A program made the translations under genes and the position numbers. From Anisus vortex (taxonomy: Eukaryota > Mollusca > Gastropoda > Planorbidae): a DNA stretch of 64,000 nt. Positions 45,938 to 57,638 of this stretch are shown piece by piece. The stretch covers positions 55,742,358 through 55,806,357 of the forward strand of contig OX421494.1 in assembly GCA_949126835.1 (NCBI GenBank). The letters run 5' to 3'. The notes below the pieces were generated by a model that saw only the letters and a list, made by a program, of their open reading frames with translations, was not told the DNA's origin and made no database searches. How positions within the stretch are numbered: position 1 is the first letter of the stretch; every line of letters begins with the position of its first letter.

Positions 45938-48822
45938 GTTAAAGCAAGAAAAAATGTGGATAAAAGGGAAGAAAGAGAAAATAAATGTGTATAGAAGAGA
46001 ACAAAAGAGAAAAAAAAAGTGTATAGAAGAGAACAAAAGAGAAAAAAAAAGTGTATAGAAGAGAACAAAAGAGAAAATAAATGTGTATTGAAGAGAACAA
46101 AAGAGAAAATAAATGTGTATAGAAGAGAACAAAAGAGAAAAAAAAAGTGTATAGAAGAGAACAAAAGAGAAAAAAAAAGTGTATAGAAGAGAACAAAAGA
46201 GAAAATAAATGTGTATGGAAGAGAACAAAAGAGAAAATAAATGTGTATAGAAGAGAACAAAAGAGAAAATAAATGTGTATAGAAGAGAAGAAAGAGAAAA
46301 TAAATGTGTATGGAAGAGAACAAAAGAGAAAATAAATGTGTATAGAAGAGAACAAAAGAGAAAATAAATGTGTATAGAAGAGAAGAAAGAGAAAATAAAT
46401 GTGTATAGAAGAGAACAAAAGAGAAAATAAATGTGTATTGAAGAGAACTAAAGAGAAAATAAATGTGTATTGAAGAGAACTAAAGAGAAAATAAATGTGT
46501 ATAGAAGAGAACAAAAGAGAAAATAAATGTGTATAGAAGAGAAGAAAGAGAAAATAAATGTGTATAGAAGAGAACAAAAGAGAAAATAAATGTGTATTGA
46601 AGAGAACTAAAGAGAAAATAAATGTGTATAGAAGAGAACAAAAGAGAAAATAAATGTGTATAGAAGAGAAGAAAGAGAAAATAAATGTGTATGGAAGAGA
46701 ACAAAAGAGAAAATAAATGTGTATAGAAGAGAACAAAAGAGAAAATAAATGTGTATAGAAGAGAAGAAAGAGAAAATAAATGTGTATAGAAGAGAAGAAA
46801 GAGAAAATAAATGTGTATGGAAGAGAACAAAAGAGAAAATAAATGTGTATAGAAGAGAAGTAAGAGAAAATAAATGTGTATAGAAGAGAACAAAAGAGAA
46901 AATAAATGTGTATTGAAGAGAACAAAAGAGAAAATAAATGTGTATAGAAGAGAACAAAAGAGAAAATAAATGTGTATAGAAGAGAACAAAAGAGAAAATA
47001 AATGTGTATAGAAGAGAACAAAAGAGAAAATAAATGTGTATTTGAAGAGAACAAAAGAGAAAATAAATGTGTATAGAAGAGAACAAAAGAGAAAATAAAT
47101 GTGTATAGAAGAGAACAAAAGAGAAAATAAATGTGTATTGAAGAGAACAAAAGAGAAAATAAATGTGTATAGAAGAGAACAAAAGAGAAAATAAATGTGT
47201 ATTGAAGAGAACAAAAGAGAAAATAAATGTGTATTGAAGAGAACAAAAGAGAAAATAAATGTGTATTGAAGAGAACAAAAGAGAAAATAAATGTGTATTG
47301 AAGAGAACAAAAGAGAAAATAAATGTGTATTGAAGAGAACAAAAGAGAAAATAAATGTGTATTGAAGAGAACAAAAGAGAAAATAAATGTGTATAGAAGA
47401 GAACAAAAGAGAAAATAAATGTGTATAGAAGAGAAGAAAGAGAAAATAAATGTGTATAGAAGAGAACAAAAGAGAAAATAAATGTGTATAGAAGAGAACA
47501 AAAGAGAAAATAAATGTGTATAGAAGAGAAGAAAGAGAAAATAAATGTGTATAGAAGAGAACAAAAGAGAAAATAAATGTGTATTGAAGAGAACAAAAGA
47601 GAAAATAAATGTGTATTGAAGAGAACAAAAGAGAAAATAAATGTGTATTGAAGAGAACAAAAGAGAAAATAAATGTGTATAGAAGAGAACAAAAGAGAAA
47701 ATAAATGTGTATAGAAGAGAAGAAAGAGAAAATAAATGTGTATAGAAGAGAACAAAAAAGAAAATAAATGTGTATTGAAGAGAACAAAAGAGAAAATAAA
47801 TGTGTATTGAAGAGAACAAAAGAGAAAATAAATGTGTATTGAAGAGAACAAAAGAGAAAATAAATGTGTATAGAAGAGAACAAAAGAGAAAATAAATGTG
47901 TATAGAAGAGAACAAAAGAGAAAATAAATGTGTATAGAAGAGAACAAAAGAGAAAATAAATGTGTATAGAAGAGAACAAAAGAGAAAATAAATGTGTATT
48001 GAAGAGAACAAAAGAGAAAATAAATGTGTATAGAAGAGAACAAAAGAGAAAATAAATGTGTATTGAAGAGAACAAAAGAGAAAATAAATGTGTATTGAAG
48101 AGAACAAAAGAGAAAATAAATGTGTATTGAAGAGAACAAAAGAGAAAATAAATGTGTATAGAAGAGAACAAAAGAGAAAATAAATGTGTATTGAAGAGAA
48201 CTAAAGAGAAAATAAATGTGTATAGAAGAGAACAAAAGAGAAAATAAATGTGTATAGAAGAGAAGAAAGAGAAAATAAATGTGTATAGAAGAGAACAAAA
48301 GAGAAAATAAATGTGTATAGAAGAGAACAAAAGAGAAAATAAATGTGTATAGAAGAGAAGAAAGAGAAAATAAATGTGTATAGAAGAGAACAAAAGAGAA
48401 AATAAATGTGTATTGAAGAGAACAAAAGAGAAAATAAATGTGTATTGAAGAGAACAAAAGAGAAAATAAATGTGTATTGAAGAGAACAAAAGAGAAAATA
48501 AATGTGTATAGAAGAGAACAAAAGAGAAAATAAATGTGTATAGAAGAGAAGAAAGAGAAAATAAATGTGTATTGAAGAGAACAAAAGAGAAAATAAATGT
48601 GTATTGAAGAGAACAAAAGAGAAAATAAATGTGTATTGAAGAGAACAAAAGAGAAAATAAATGTGTATTGAAGAGAACAAAAGAGAAAATAAATGTGTAT
48701 AGAAGAGAACAAAAGAGAAAATAAATGTGTATAGAAGAGAAGAAAGAGAAAATAAATGTGTATTGAAGAGAACAAAAGAGAAAATAAATGTGTATTGAAG
48801 AGAACAAAAGAGAAAATAAATG
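45938..48822. repeat. 32-bp purine-rich satellite, about 90 copies
   Basis: The unit is AGAAGAGAACAAAAGAGAAA plus ATAAATGTGTAT, with a 31-bp variant (GAAGAAAGAG), TTGAAG and GGAAG variants, and an AAAAAAAAGTG variant near the left edge. The plus strand has very few Cs. Each unit contains AATAAA followed by TGTGT. Frames of up to 775 codons on the minus strand (FSSIHIYFLF-like) are artefacts of a stop-free unit. It lies between terminal-exon copies 1 and 2. Confidence 0.97.
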
Positions 48823-49624
48823 CTGCCATATTATTAAATGTGATGGTGTTTCTGTGTAACACTATGTACACAAAATAATGTTAAACTCTGTAATAATCAG
48901 AAAACTGTTTAAGGAAAGAGTCAACAAAGAAAAAAACATGATAGAACAGATTGTTCAAAAACATAACCAGGAGAAAGAGAGAAAGCAGAAAAATTTAAAT
49001 TACAAATTTATTTAAAGTGTCTTTTTTTCAGGAGACATATCCAAGCCAAGTTTAGTTCGTCTGTTATTAATGGGCAATAAGTTAGTCAAACAAAATCAAT
49101 TCACTAGAGCGCATGTCAAGAAAGTATGTCAAGACATTGTGAAGGAAAGTAGGTCGAGATACTATGAATGAAAGTGGGTCATGACTGTGTGAACAAAAGT
49201 AGGTTAAGACATGCTAAACTTAAGAATGCCAAAACTTTATAAATGAAAGTAGGCCAAGTCGTTTAAACTTGACATTGTAAATAACAAGGAATTGTGACCT
49301 AATTAAACATACACATTTAAATTAAAAATACAAAGAAAAAAACTAGGACAGAAGAAAATTGAGAACATAAGAACAAAACAATGGTCTGTGTTGGAAATCA
49401 TACACACACACAAACACACAAGTAACTGTATTGATTTGAAGCTGTCAAAGTGAACAAAGAGAGATTGGGAATTCTGAAAAAGGACATTAACACTAAAGTT
49501 ATAGAAAAACTGCCCAAGCCGACAGAAAGATTGAGCTGGAAGGCTTAGCACTATTTTAATCTTGTTGAAAGTAAATAACCGAAGTTGTTTCTTTGTTTGT
49601 TTAGAAAGAATAGTCATTAAGTGT

Positions 49625-49905
49625 TCCCATGAACACCATACTCCGACTCAGGACAGGACACAACAGACTATTGGACCACCAGTAGGGATTCGGCCCAAAA
49701 CAGATACACACTGAGTGCGCCCTGTGGAACTTGACTCCAGAATGCAGAGCCCATCTTGCAATGGTGTCCACTCCACAGAGAGAGGCCCATAGCCAGGCCT
49801 GGACACAGGGAGACACACATGGGGTAAAAGCTTTTGGGGACCAAAGCCATTCTTACGAACAACGGCCCCCGGCTCACCAGTGAAACAGGACTGTCAGTCT
49901 GACAC
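49625..49905 (+). mobile_element. LINE tail relic, family D (zinc-knuckle-like C-terminus)
   Basis: Broken plus-strand codons keep RLRTGHNRLLDHQ, then in another frame AEPILQWCPLHREAHSQAWT and VKAFGDQ. These follow the familiar RLR.GHN.L..H...C..C...AEHILQ.CP order at the end of RNase-H-bearing LINE ORF2 proteins. Stops and frameshifts show decay. Confidence 0.6.
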
Positions 49906-50117
49906 AAGAAAGCAAAGCAAGATGGAACGGTGAAGAAAAGTTCACATGAAGACACTGTTAAAGTAACGAATTGAAATGATTAGGAAGAACAATAAGAAAA
50001 CTTGGAACAACACACTAAGAAAGCACTAAACAAAGTTGTGCTTCTTTTTTTTGGCACGCCAAAAGCATTAAAAGTCAAGAACAAAGAAGAAGAAGAACTT
50101 TCCCAGAACAAATGAAC

Positions 50118-50780
50118 CAACAAGTGACCACACTCAACAAGTGACCACACTCAACAAGTGACCACACTCAACAAGTGACCACACTCAACAAGTGACCACA
50201 CTCAACAAGTGACCACACTCAACAAGTGACCACACTCAACAAGTGACCACACTCAACAAGTGACCTCACTCAACAAGTGATCACACTCAACAAGTGACCA
50301 CACTCAACAAGTGACCACACTCAACAAGTGACCACACTCAACAAGTGACCACACTCAACAAGTGACCACACTCAACAAGTGACCACACTCAACAAGTGAC
50401 CACACTCAACAAGTGACCACACTCAACAAGTGACCACACTCAACAAGTGACCACACTCAACAAGTGACCACACTCAACAAGTGACCACACTCAACAAGTG
50501 ACCAGACTCAACAAGTGACCACACTCAACAAGTGACCACACTCAACAAGTGACCACACTCAACAAACGACCACACTCAACAAGTGACCACACTCAACAAG
50601 TGATCACACTCAACAAGTGACCACACTCAACAAGTGACCACACTCAACAAGTGACCACACTCAACAAGTGATCACACTCAACAAGTGACCACACTCAACA
50701 AGTGACCACACTCAACAAGTGACCACACTCAACAAGTGACCACACTCAACAAGTGACCACACTCAACAAGTGACCACAAA
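50118..50780. repeat. 17-bp minisatellite, about 39 copies
   Basis: The unit is CAACAAGTGACCACACT with rare single-base variants (GACCTCACT, GATCACACT, one CAAACGACC). Lies between terminal-exon copies 1 and 2. Confidence 0.97.
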
Positions 50781-50789
50781 CATAATAAC

Positions 50790-52142
50790 TGGATAAAGAA
50801 CCAGTTTTTAAATAAGAGATGAAAAATATCTTAACTTTTATGAAAGCACCAAGAGGGGAATAAGATAACTGTTGTGGCTGCACCGTTTAAAAAAAAAAAA
50901 ATTTAAATATATAAAAAAAAAAAAAACATTCCCAGTATAAGAAAAAGAAAAGCACCAATCAAATTATATCAATGTCCCGGGTCCATACTTTTGGGAACTG
51001 CGTTATTCACCAGGTTGATATGAACCGATACAACTATCTAGCACCCTATTAGCACCTCACAACCTGCACAAATGCTATGAAAAAAAAAAAAAAAAGCACC
51101 AACAATAAGTAGAGCCAAACAGAGAAAACCTTGTCAATTTGAAGCCAATGTAACCCCAATGGAAAAACAAATAAAATAAAAGTCATAGGTATCTTTGAAC
51201 TTAGAAATGTAATAGTCATAATAACTAGACGAAATCTCAAAACAGGTATGAGAAAAAAACAAACAACTAGTGTATTTAAATAAATAAAAAGTAAATTGGC
51301 AATAAGGATAAAACACTGAAATATATTTTTTTAGCGGTATTCGGTTTGCCTACAAGGTTTATACTATGCAAAAACAGGCATTCTACACAGCAATCAAAGT
51401 TTTGTTGGAGAATACCAAACAGTTAGAAAAGTTTTTTTTTTGGGTGGGGGAGGGGTTGCTATTTTTAGTGTAATGAAAGCCTGAATTAAATGAAACAACA
51501 CATTGCTTATACAACTTGTCATAGGGGACAGAAACATTACTTAACCTGGCACTATAAGTAACAGTAATGTATTTGGCATTATCACAACGTCATTGGGCTT
51601 TCACTTCATTCTCTTCACAATTTAATTTGTTCACAATTTTTTTTAAATTCCATCACAGAATTATTTCTTTGAATGTGTCCTTCTTAGTATGCATATTTAT
51701 AATGCAATAATCTTCTTTGTAGAAGGAGCGTCTGTAATATATGATATATTTAGAAAAAAAAAACTAAATTTGTATGTAGTAAAAGAATATTGCTCTTCCA
51801 ATTCTTTTTTTTAAAGCTCCTAATTGTTTAAAACAACAAATGATAATTTCCCATTTATTATCGTACGTAAATAAATGATATCAATACAACTCAATAACAT
51901 AAAATATTGATCTCAATGGCCTTTAAAAGCCATTAAAATGTATCTTTATAAACAAAAATCTATTAGTAACATACAATAATAAATAAATAAATGTTGATGT
52001 CACAAAAAAGTGAAAATTACAGTAAATTACATGAACTGTATTGCTTATCAAGACAATATCAACGCAGACTGATAATAACATCATTAAAATAAGACTAGCA
52101 TGACAGAAGTTATTTTCCAAAATTGGAATGGGGGTTTCCAGA
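50790..52142. other. No gene seen; short LINE family A tail at 51700-51748
   Basis: AT-rich. The only recognised item is ATAATCTTCTTTGTAGAAGG followed by AGCGTCTGTAATATATGAT, a very short family A end. On the minus strand this stretch is immediately 3' of terminal-exon copy 2, and a candidate AATAAA (TTTATT on plus) near 51854 could serve it. Confidence 0.5.
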
Positions 52143-52281
52143 TCAATTCAGGTCCCAGCTAAACAGGTGGTGCTGTATCAACATGTCACAGACACCTTCC
52201 TTGAGGTCGCTCCTCTGCTTGGACTTCTTCTGAGGCAGCTCCCAGTTGGTGGACAGGTTGAAGGCGAAGCTGGCCAGGATC
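52143..52281 (-). CDS. Terminal coding exon, HHLFSWDL family, copy 2
   Basis: 139 bases: acceptor ATCTACAG, one base, 45 codons, TGA. The peptide runs [17 protein letters not shown], a basic KKSKQR stretch, then [20 protein letters not shown] plus Asn. Closest to copy 1 ([19 protein letters not shown]), with one extra middle residue and one extra C-terminal residue. The polypyrimidine tract is weak. Same acceptor phase as the other two, which is what alternative last exons, or ends of tandem gene copies, must have. Confidence 0.65.
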
Positions 52282-52289
52282 CTGTAGAT

Positions 52290-53200
52290 TGGAGCCCCCC
52301 GCTGGGTTACTTTAAATAGGTTTAGGATACTTTGTAGAAATCAATAAGTGAGAAAATATATGATGGGGCAGAAGTTTACTTTTGCATGTGTGTTTGTGGA
52401 AGAAATTGATAATAAGGAAGCTTGTAGGTTTTGTAGTTTAGGGAAGCTTCACAAGTCAACAAGGGACAAGGCTAGATCCTATTTTGAAAGTGAGAAATGG
52501 CAATACAAGGAGCTGGGATAGAGATGATAAAGAGTGAATCTGGTGTTTTGGGAAAGTGAAGTAAAGGATATGTGAAAACACGAAAAAACAACAACAAACA
52601 TATAAAATGGTATGAATATGTTTGGCAGTAAGAAACATAAGATATGATAGTGTTCATCTTAGAAATAGAAGATTTTAGAAAATATGAGAAGAAGATGTTA
52701 CGAGTGAATATATTTAGGAATAGAGAAAGAGAGAAATAGATGATATGGGAGAAGCTTTTTTTTTTTGGGGGGGGGGGGAGGAAGAAATAGGCTTTCAGGT
52801 TTAGTGTAAAAAGTTGTAGATGTATACAACAGAATATATGATGAAATAGAGAAATAAAAAAGTTAGGCAATATGTGAGAGGAGATAATGGTAAAAGTTTG
52901 TGAGAACAAGAAGCAGGATCGGATACCCATGGGATTTAAACAGAAAGGTGATAGAAGCCAATGAAGAAACTCAACAGGATATTGTAACTAAGCAGAGAAT
53001 TTCTGAGAGACCAGAAGATAGTTATGTTGACTAGAGGATCCAGCAAACACTTCCTTAATTTTCGTTTTAATGTGGTGGAAGAATTGGACCAATACCCGTA
53101 CTACATCTTGAAAAAATAAATACATTTGGGCAAAAGGTTTATTAATAACGTGTATAAAATAAACTCCCCTGTTCCCGATCACAACAATTACCAATGGCTC
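52290..53200. other. No gene seen
   Basis: Intron side of terminal-exon copy 2. A/G-rich on the plus strand, with a G-run near 52768. Confidence 0.45.
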
Positions 53201-53284
53201 AAGACCAGTCACTCAAGACCAGTCACTCAAGACCAGTCACTCATGACCAGTACCCCATTCCCATGACTCATTGTCAATCAATTA

Positions 53285-53530
53285 CAGGCTGGGCTCGGCA
53301 GCCTATGGCACGCGTGCCGCACTTGGAACGCAAGGCAGTTTTCAATGGCACGCTGAAGACTCCCTCAAAAGGCAATTCAAGTCTCTCCTACAAGAAATTG
53401 CAAAAACTGGTGAACGCTGCTTCACCCGGCCCAATGGACCAATTTGGTCTAAAGGGATACTTACTACAAGAAATTTAGAGCTAAAGCAGGATGACTATTA
53501 GTCTGTGGGCACGCTGAATGACATAGAAAC
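53285..53530. mobile_element. hAT-type miniature element with nested SINE fragment
   Basis: GGGCTCGGCAGCCTATGGCA, CGCGTGCC, GGCACGCTGAAGACTCCCTC and GGGCACGCTGAATGACATAG follow the hAT family order. At 53400-53463 a 64-base family 1 SINE end (GGTGAACGCTGCTTCACCCG) is inserted, flanked by the 12-bp duplication CTACAAGAAATT (53388-53399 and 53464-53475). The hAT element is therefore older than the SINE insertion. Confidence 0.75.
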
Positions 53531-53945
53531 CCTACCTGGGCACGCTGAATGACATAGAAACCCTACCTGGGCAAGCTGAATGACATAGAAACCCTACCTG
53601 GGCAAGCTGAATGACATAGAAACCCTACCTGGGCACGCTGAATGACATAGAAACCCTACCTGGGCAAGCTGAATGACACAGAAACCCTACCTGGGCACGC
53701 TGAATGACACAGAAACCCTACCTGGGCACGCTGAATGACACAGAAACCCTACCTGGGCACGCTGAATGACACAGAAACCCTACCTGGGCACGCTGAATGA
53801 CACAGAAACCCTACCTGGGCACGCTGAATGACACAGAAACCCTACCTGGGCACGCTGAATGACATAGAGAAACCCTACCTGGGCACGCTGAATGACATAG
53901 AGAAACCCTACCTGGGCACGCTGAATGACATAGAGAAACCCTATT
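53515..53945. repeat. 31-33-bp tandem repeat grown from the hAT element's end
   Basis: The unit is GGGCACGCTGAATGACATAG plus AAACCCTACCT, about 14 copies. CACGCTGAATGA and ACATAGAAA are also the single-copy 3' part of this transposon family (compare 6600-6640 and 33615-33635). Late copies have an inserted AG (33 bp). GGGCACG and GGGCAAG, and ACATAG and ACACAG, variants are grouped, so the array grew by local duplication. Confidence 0.9.
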
Positions 53946-54463
53946 ATATTACAATGAGCGTTAAACAGATCTTCCAACCAGCCTACAAGAGATATTTTAA
54001 TGCGCATTCAAGCGATGTTTTAAATGTCTGTATCAATAGGACATGGGTCTGCAACCTTTTGCTTATAGTGTGCCAAAGTAAGATTTTTTTGAATCATCCA
54101 GCGTGACAACAGCGTGAAAGTCAAACTGATGAACTGTATTATTTTTATAAGACAATTTATTTAGTGCCGTGACAAGACCAAGACCAAAAGAAAAGCAGCG
54201 TAATAGAGAAAATCATTAGATCTAAGGCGTTTTATATTTTATAAAAAATTAACCTGTTTGTTATTATCATAAAAAAAATAAATCAATCCATAGCTAATAC
54301 ACAATTTCATTACTAAACTTGCACATAAACAGTTATAAACATTTGAATTAAATTGTTGAATTTCAGGCCCATCAACATCGAAGGTTATATAGGGCCTTTT
54401 TGAAAACGTTGTTGTCATGTTTTTCTTGTATCCATTTTATTGTTCTTATATCTTTAAATTCTG

Positions 54464-55412
54464 TTATACAGAATACAGAATATAGTTTATTATATATTTT
54501 GGTTTTATTTTGCTGAAAAGTTCATGAAGAGTTCTACAGTAATAGAATTTACGTCGAATTTCACCAAATGTATTGCATTCCAACAAAATGTGAGACACTG
54601 TTAAGTTGACATTGCAGAAAGCACACATTGGGTCCATTTCTCGTTTTAAGAGAAAAGAATGTGTTAGTTTTGTATGTCCTGTATGTAGTCTGCAGAGAAT
54701 AACTGCGTCCTTTTGAACAAGTTGGCCTGTATCATGCCAGGTTTTTGAATTTTCCAAATACTGCAGTTTATTGCATTCGGTTTTCAAGAAGTTAGTCCAT
54801 TTTTGTCTTTCATGTTTAATTATTCAAGGTTTCAAGTCTCGATATGGTATTGGGATAATACTATCTGATAACAACAGGGCGGCTTTAGCCTCTCTGTCAG
54901 CTTTTTCATTTCCATCTATCCCTGCGTGACCATGAACCCAACAGAAAACGTTTGCCTCTTTCATGTATCGGTTGGTATTTTGTCAAAATGTCCAATGCAG
55001 ATATATTCCTGGTACTGGTATTACAGTTTCCCATAGCAGTAAGACAAGATAACAAATCGGATATAATAACAAAATTTTGGTTTTCTGATTCCGCTGCAAT
55101 GTCTAATGCTAGATGTATTGCTAAAGCCTCTGCAGTATTTATTGAGATACTGGAATTATATTTTCTTGTTTCTCTTTTATTTGAGGTAAGAGCAACCGAA
55201 GATGTCGCGGTATCATTTTTCTATCCATCTGTGTATATTTGTACATAATTTGGGTATTTGTGTATCACTTCTTGAAACATATTCATGCAAGGATTCTTTT
55301 TCTTTCTATGGTTTAATTCTAAGTTTATAGGCGCGATTTCAAAAAGCCATGGTGGAGTTTTTGGTATATAATATCTTTTTATAAATCTAAATTCAATTTT
55401 AGTTTCGATCAA
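54464..55412 (-). pseudogene. LINE ORF2 relic: RNase H domain and C-terminal tail, family E
   Basis: Minus-strand order: a PPWLFEIAPINLELNHRK linker, then YVQIYTDG opening an RNase H domain (first Asp in YTDG), an Ala-Glu-Ala helix, SDLLSCL with a further Asp, then after a gap the tail with RLHTGHTKLTHSFLLKRE, CAFCNVNLTVSHILLEC and FYYCRTLHELF. A stop directly follows TDG, and several frameshifts and an unclear stretch near 54790-54950 break it. RNase-H-bearing LINEs of the I/Jockey group (Nimbus in Biomphalaria) have this architecture. Defective. Confidence 0.75.
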
Positions 55413-55554
55413 TTATTTTTCAATTTTAAGTCCAAAAGTTGGTATACATTTTTAGTTGTCAAGATATTATTCTAGTAGGCCTACATGTAATAGATATAAC
55501 TTTATTGATTGATCTCAGATAACTGAGGTTTACGTTATCATTATTAAAAGCCCG

Positions 55555-56400
55555 AGAACGACGAAATGGACTGAAAATACAATTAAGCGGAAGAGATACG
55601 TAGTAATCATACATACTGGGTAGTTATTGTAATGTTTAAAAATGTACATATACATTCTTTAGTCATAAAATCTTTATATAATTTTCAACTACCTTGTGTA
55701 ATTTTATCATTTTAGAGTTATAAATTGTAAGCCATTTATTTTTTTTAAATAAAAAAAAAAAAAAAAGAAACATATTAGAAATATTAATGTAAGGAAAACG
55801 GGTTAATTATCTCCCTTCAATTAAATTCTCCAAAGTTGACGCTAGTGATACCAAACAAATTAAACTATTCTAATATAACTAGTGTACTTCTGAAAATGCT
55901 CTTCTATCTTAATTTGCCTTAAATTATGGAAAGAGTTAAATGTTTTGAAATTGATTTCACTGCAAGATATGTCCAGTTTCAATGCAAATCCATTCCAGTG
56001 GCCCAACACTTCAAGTACTTTTGGACCTAGTCTTGTAAATGTAAGTTTAATTCACTGAAACGTGTCGCCATGTCATGCAGAAAAATCGGCTTCAACAGGC
56101 AGTTCTCCTCATTCAATAACGGAAAATTTTTTCATTAAGATACATCTTAATTGCTTCCAGACAAGAAACGAATCTATCCCAGACTTTAGCTATACTCCGT
56201 ATGACTTTCTTCTAGAAGAGACTTGAGAAATTATAAAATTGAACTATCTTAATTATTAATAGATTCAATCACAGATGGTAAGTCCAATGATGAGAGCTTT
56301 GCATAAAAACATTCCTGAACTAAAACAGTCGACGTCCGGTGTGATTCCATGTAGTTCCTTATGCAGCTCCCACTAATTATGCTGACATACTTTGTTTTCA
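55555..56400 (+). mobile_element. Dispersed repeat of unknown type, copy 1
   Basis: Shares a series of segments in the same order with 62550-63760: GATACGTAGTAATCATAC, CTGGGTAGTTA, ACGGGTTAATTATCTCCCTT, GCAAGATATGTCCA, ATGCAAATCCATTCCAG and an ATCGGCTTCAAC block. No protein or clear termini, so the class is unknown. Confidence 0.6.
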
Positions 56401-56444
56401 CTTGCATTAAACAATATTCTTGGAGGTCTCTCGCGTGTCACTGA

Positions 56445-56505
56445 AAATCGTTCTGCGTGCCAAGTCTGGCACGCGTGCCTTAGCCTACCGACCCCTGGCG
56501 TAGGA
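56445..56505 (-). mobile_element. hAT-type miniature element, end fragment
   Basis: On the minus strand CCAGGGGTCGGTAGGCTAAG followed by GCACGCGTGCCAGACTTGGC matches the left end of the hAT family at 6465 and 33479. Confidence 0.6.
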
Positions 56506-57014
56506 AGGACCTCTACCCACATTTCTATCCCTAAAAATAAGGGTGGAAGTCTATCCTAATTTCCGTTCTAATGACCCCAAAAAATGACCTCTAATAGAAT
56601 TTCTTTCCCAATTGAGTCCCTTATCAAAACGTATGTTCCAATGAATGATAGTGATAGAAAACCTTAAAGAGCTACCGATATTCCAATGAGCTATAGGACC
56701 AATCAATTGCTCAGTCTACGGAGTCTAAGAGATATTCACATCTATAGGATGATTAATAGTTTCGCAGACCAAAGACATAGATCTAAGGCAAACAATAACT
56801 GTGTGGAGATTTAGACCAACAAAACTGCACTAATTGTTCAAGCACCATTCACATTACATCTACACTGGGTTCGTGCGTTTCATCATTCATTCTTTTGTTT
56901 TTCGATGTTAACTATGTCTTAAAAGGTTGCTCTACTACTTATTTACAACAAAACTCTTGCCTTTTTACTTATGCTCGCACTGAAATGGGTCCGTGTTACA
57001 GTGGAACAAGTAAA

Positions 57015-57128
57015 ATGCCGTATATACTCGCGTATAAGTCGCACTTATTTTTATTACCCCAAATTTCGATCAAAAGTAGGGGTGCGACTTATCCACCGGT
57101 GCTACTTATACGCGAGTATGTACGGCAT
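57015..57128. mobile_element. 114-bp MITE in the 3' UTR of terminal-exon copy 3
   Basis: ATGCCGTATATACTCGCGTA at the left and TACGCGAGTATGTACGGCAT at the right are near-perfect inverted ends, extending to about 29 bases. The right end lies four bases before the stop codon complement at 57133, so the element sits against the end of the coding exon. It also carries TTTATT (AATAAA on the minus strand, 57049-57054), a possible poly(A) signal for that exon. Confidence 0.8.
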
Positions 57129-57132
57129 ACGA

Positions 57133-57265
57133 TCACAGCTCCCAACTGAACAGGTGGTGGCTAACGAGCATATCCCTGGTGGCCTTCAGGATAGCGTCAC
57201 TCGGCTCCTGGCTTAGCGGTAGCTCTTTGTCCAGGGTTAGCCGGAAGAAACAACCGGACAGGATT
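57133..57265 (-). CDS. Terminal coding exon, HHLFSWEL family, copy 3
   Basis: 133 bases after a strong acceptor (CTTTGTGTTTCAG): one base, 43 codons, TGA. The peptide ILSGCFFRLTLDKELP, then an acidic-polar middle, then ATRDMLVSHHLFSWEL. It is the most diverged of the three (no Trp before E-L-P; Glu for Asp near the end) but equal in length to copy 1 and identical in acceptor phase. With no coding exon recognised between copies, alternative last exons of one transcript are as likely as three separate genes. No homologue is recognised. Confidence 0.65.
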
Positions 57266-57638
57266 CTGAAACACAAAGACGTGTACTTCCGTGGTTGTCT
57301 GAACGTAAGATGCTTGACCGGTGCCGGAGTGTTAGTGAATCGCTATGGCCAATTGCATCAAAGCTATGATATATATAGCATATATGCGTCTAGCTAAAGT
57401 TAACAAAAGTATGCGCCCAGTATAGACTACGTTTAGATGTAGAAGGACAATTATATGTTTACAAAGCGTAGCTTACTACAATAGAAGCGAAAGATAATCT
57501 CATCAGAGCCAGTAAGGTATCTTTATTGAAATTATTGGACAATAATAAAGAGAAAACAGATCTTTCTAGAATGAAGGAAGATGTTAGACAAGCTTATGTC
57601 ATTATAATCCCGACAGCTTATCAACTACTTAAAGAAAG

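Noticed and set aside
45939..48871. Several minus-strand open frames of 700-775 codons (FSSIHIYFLFCSLQYTF-like repeats).
   Set aside because: They are different frames through the same stop-free 32-bp satellite; three long frames coexist, as a repeat artefact predicts, and there are no splice or domain signals.
49653..49955. Minus-strand 95-codon frame with hydrophobic stretches.
   Set aside because: It lies antisense to the LINE relic at 49625-49905 and has no independent support.
52141..57397. Plus-strand open frames over the terminal-exon copies 2 and 3.
   Set aside because: They are antisense shadows; conservation between the copies is in the minus-strand reading, where the acceptors and stops also agree.
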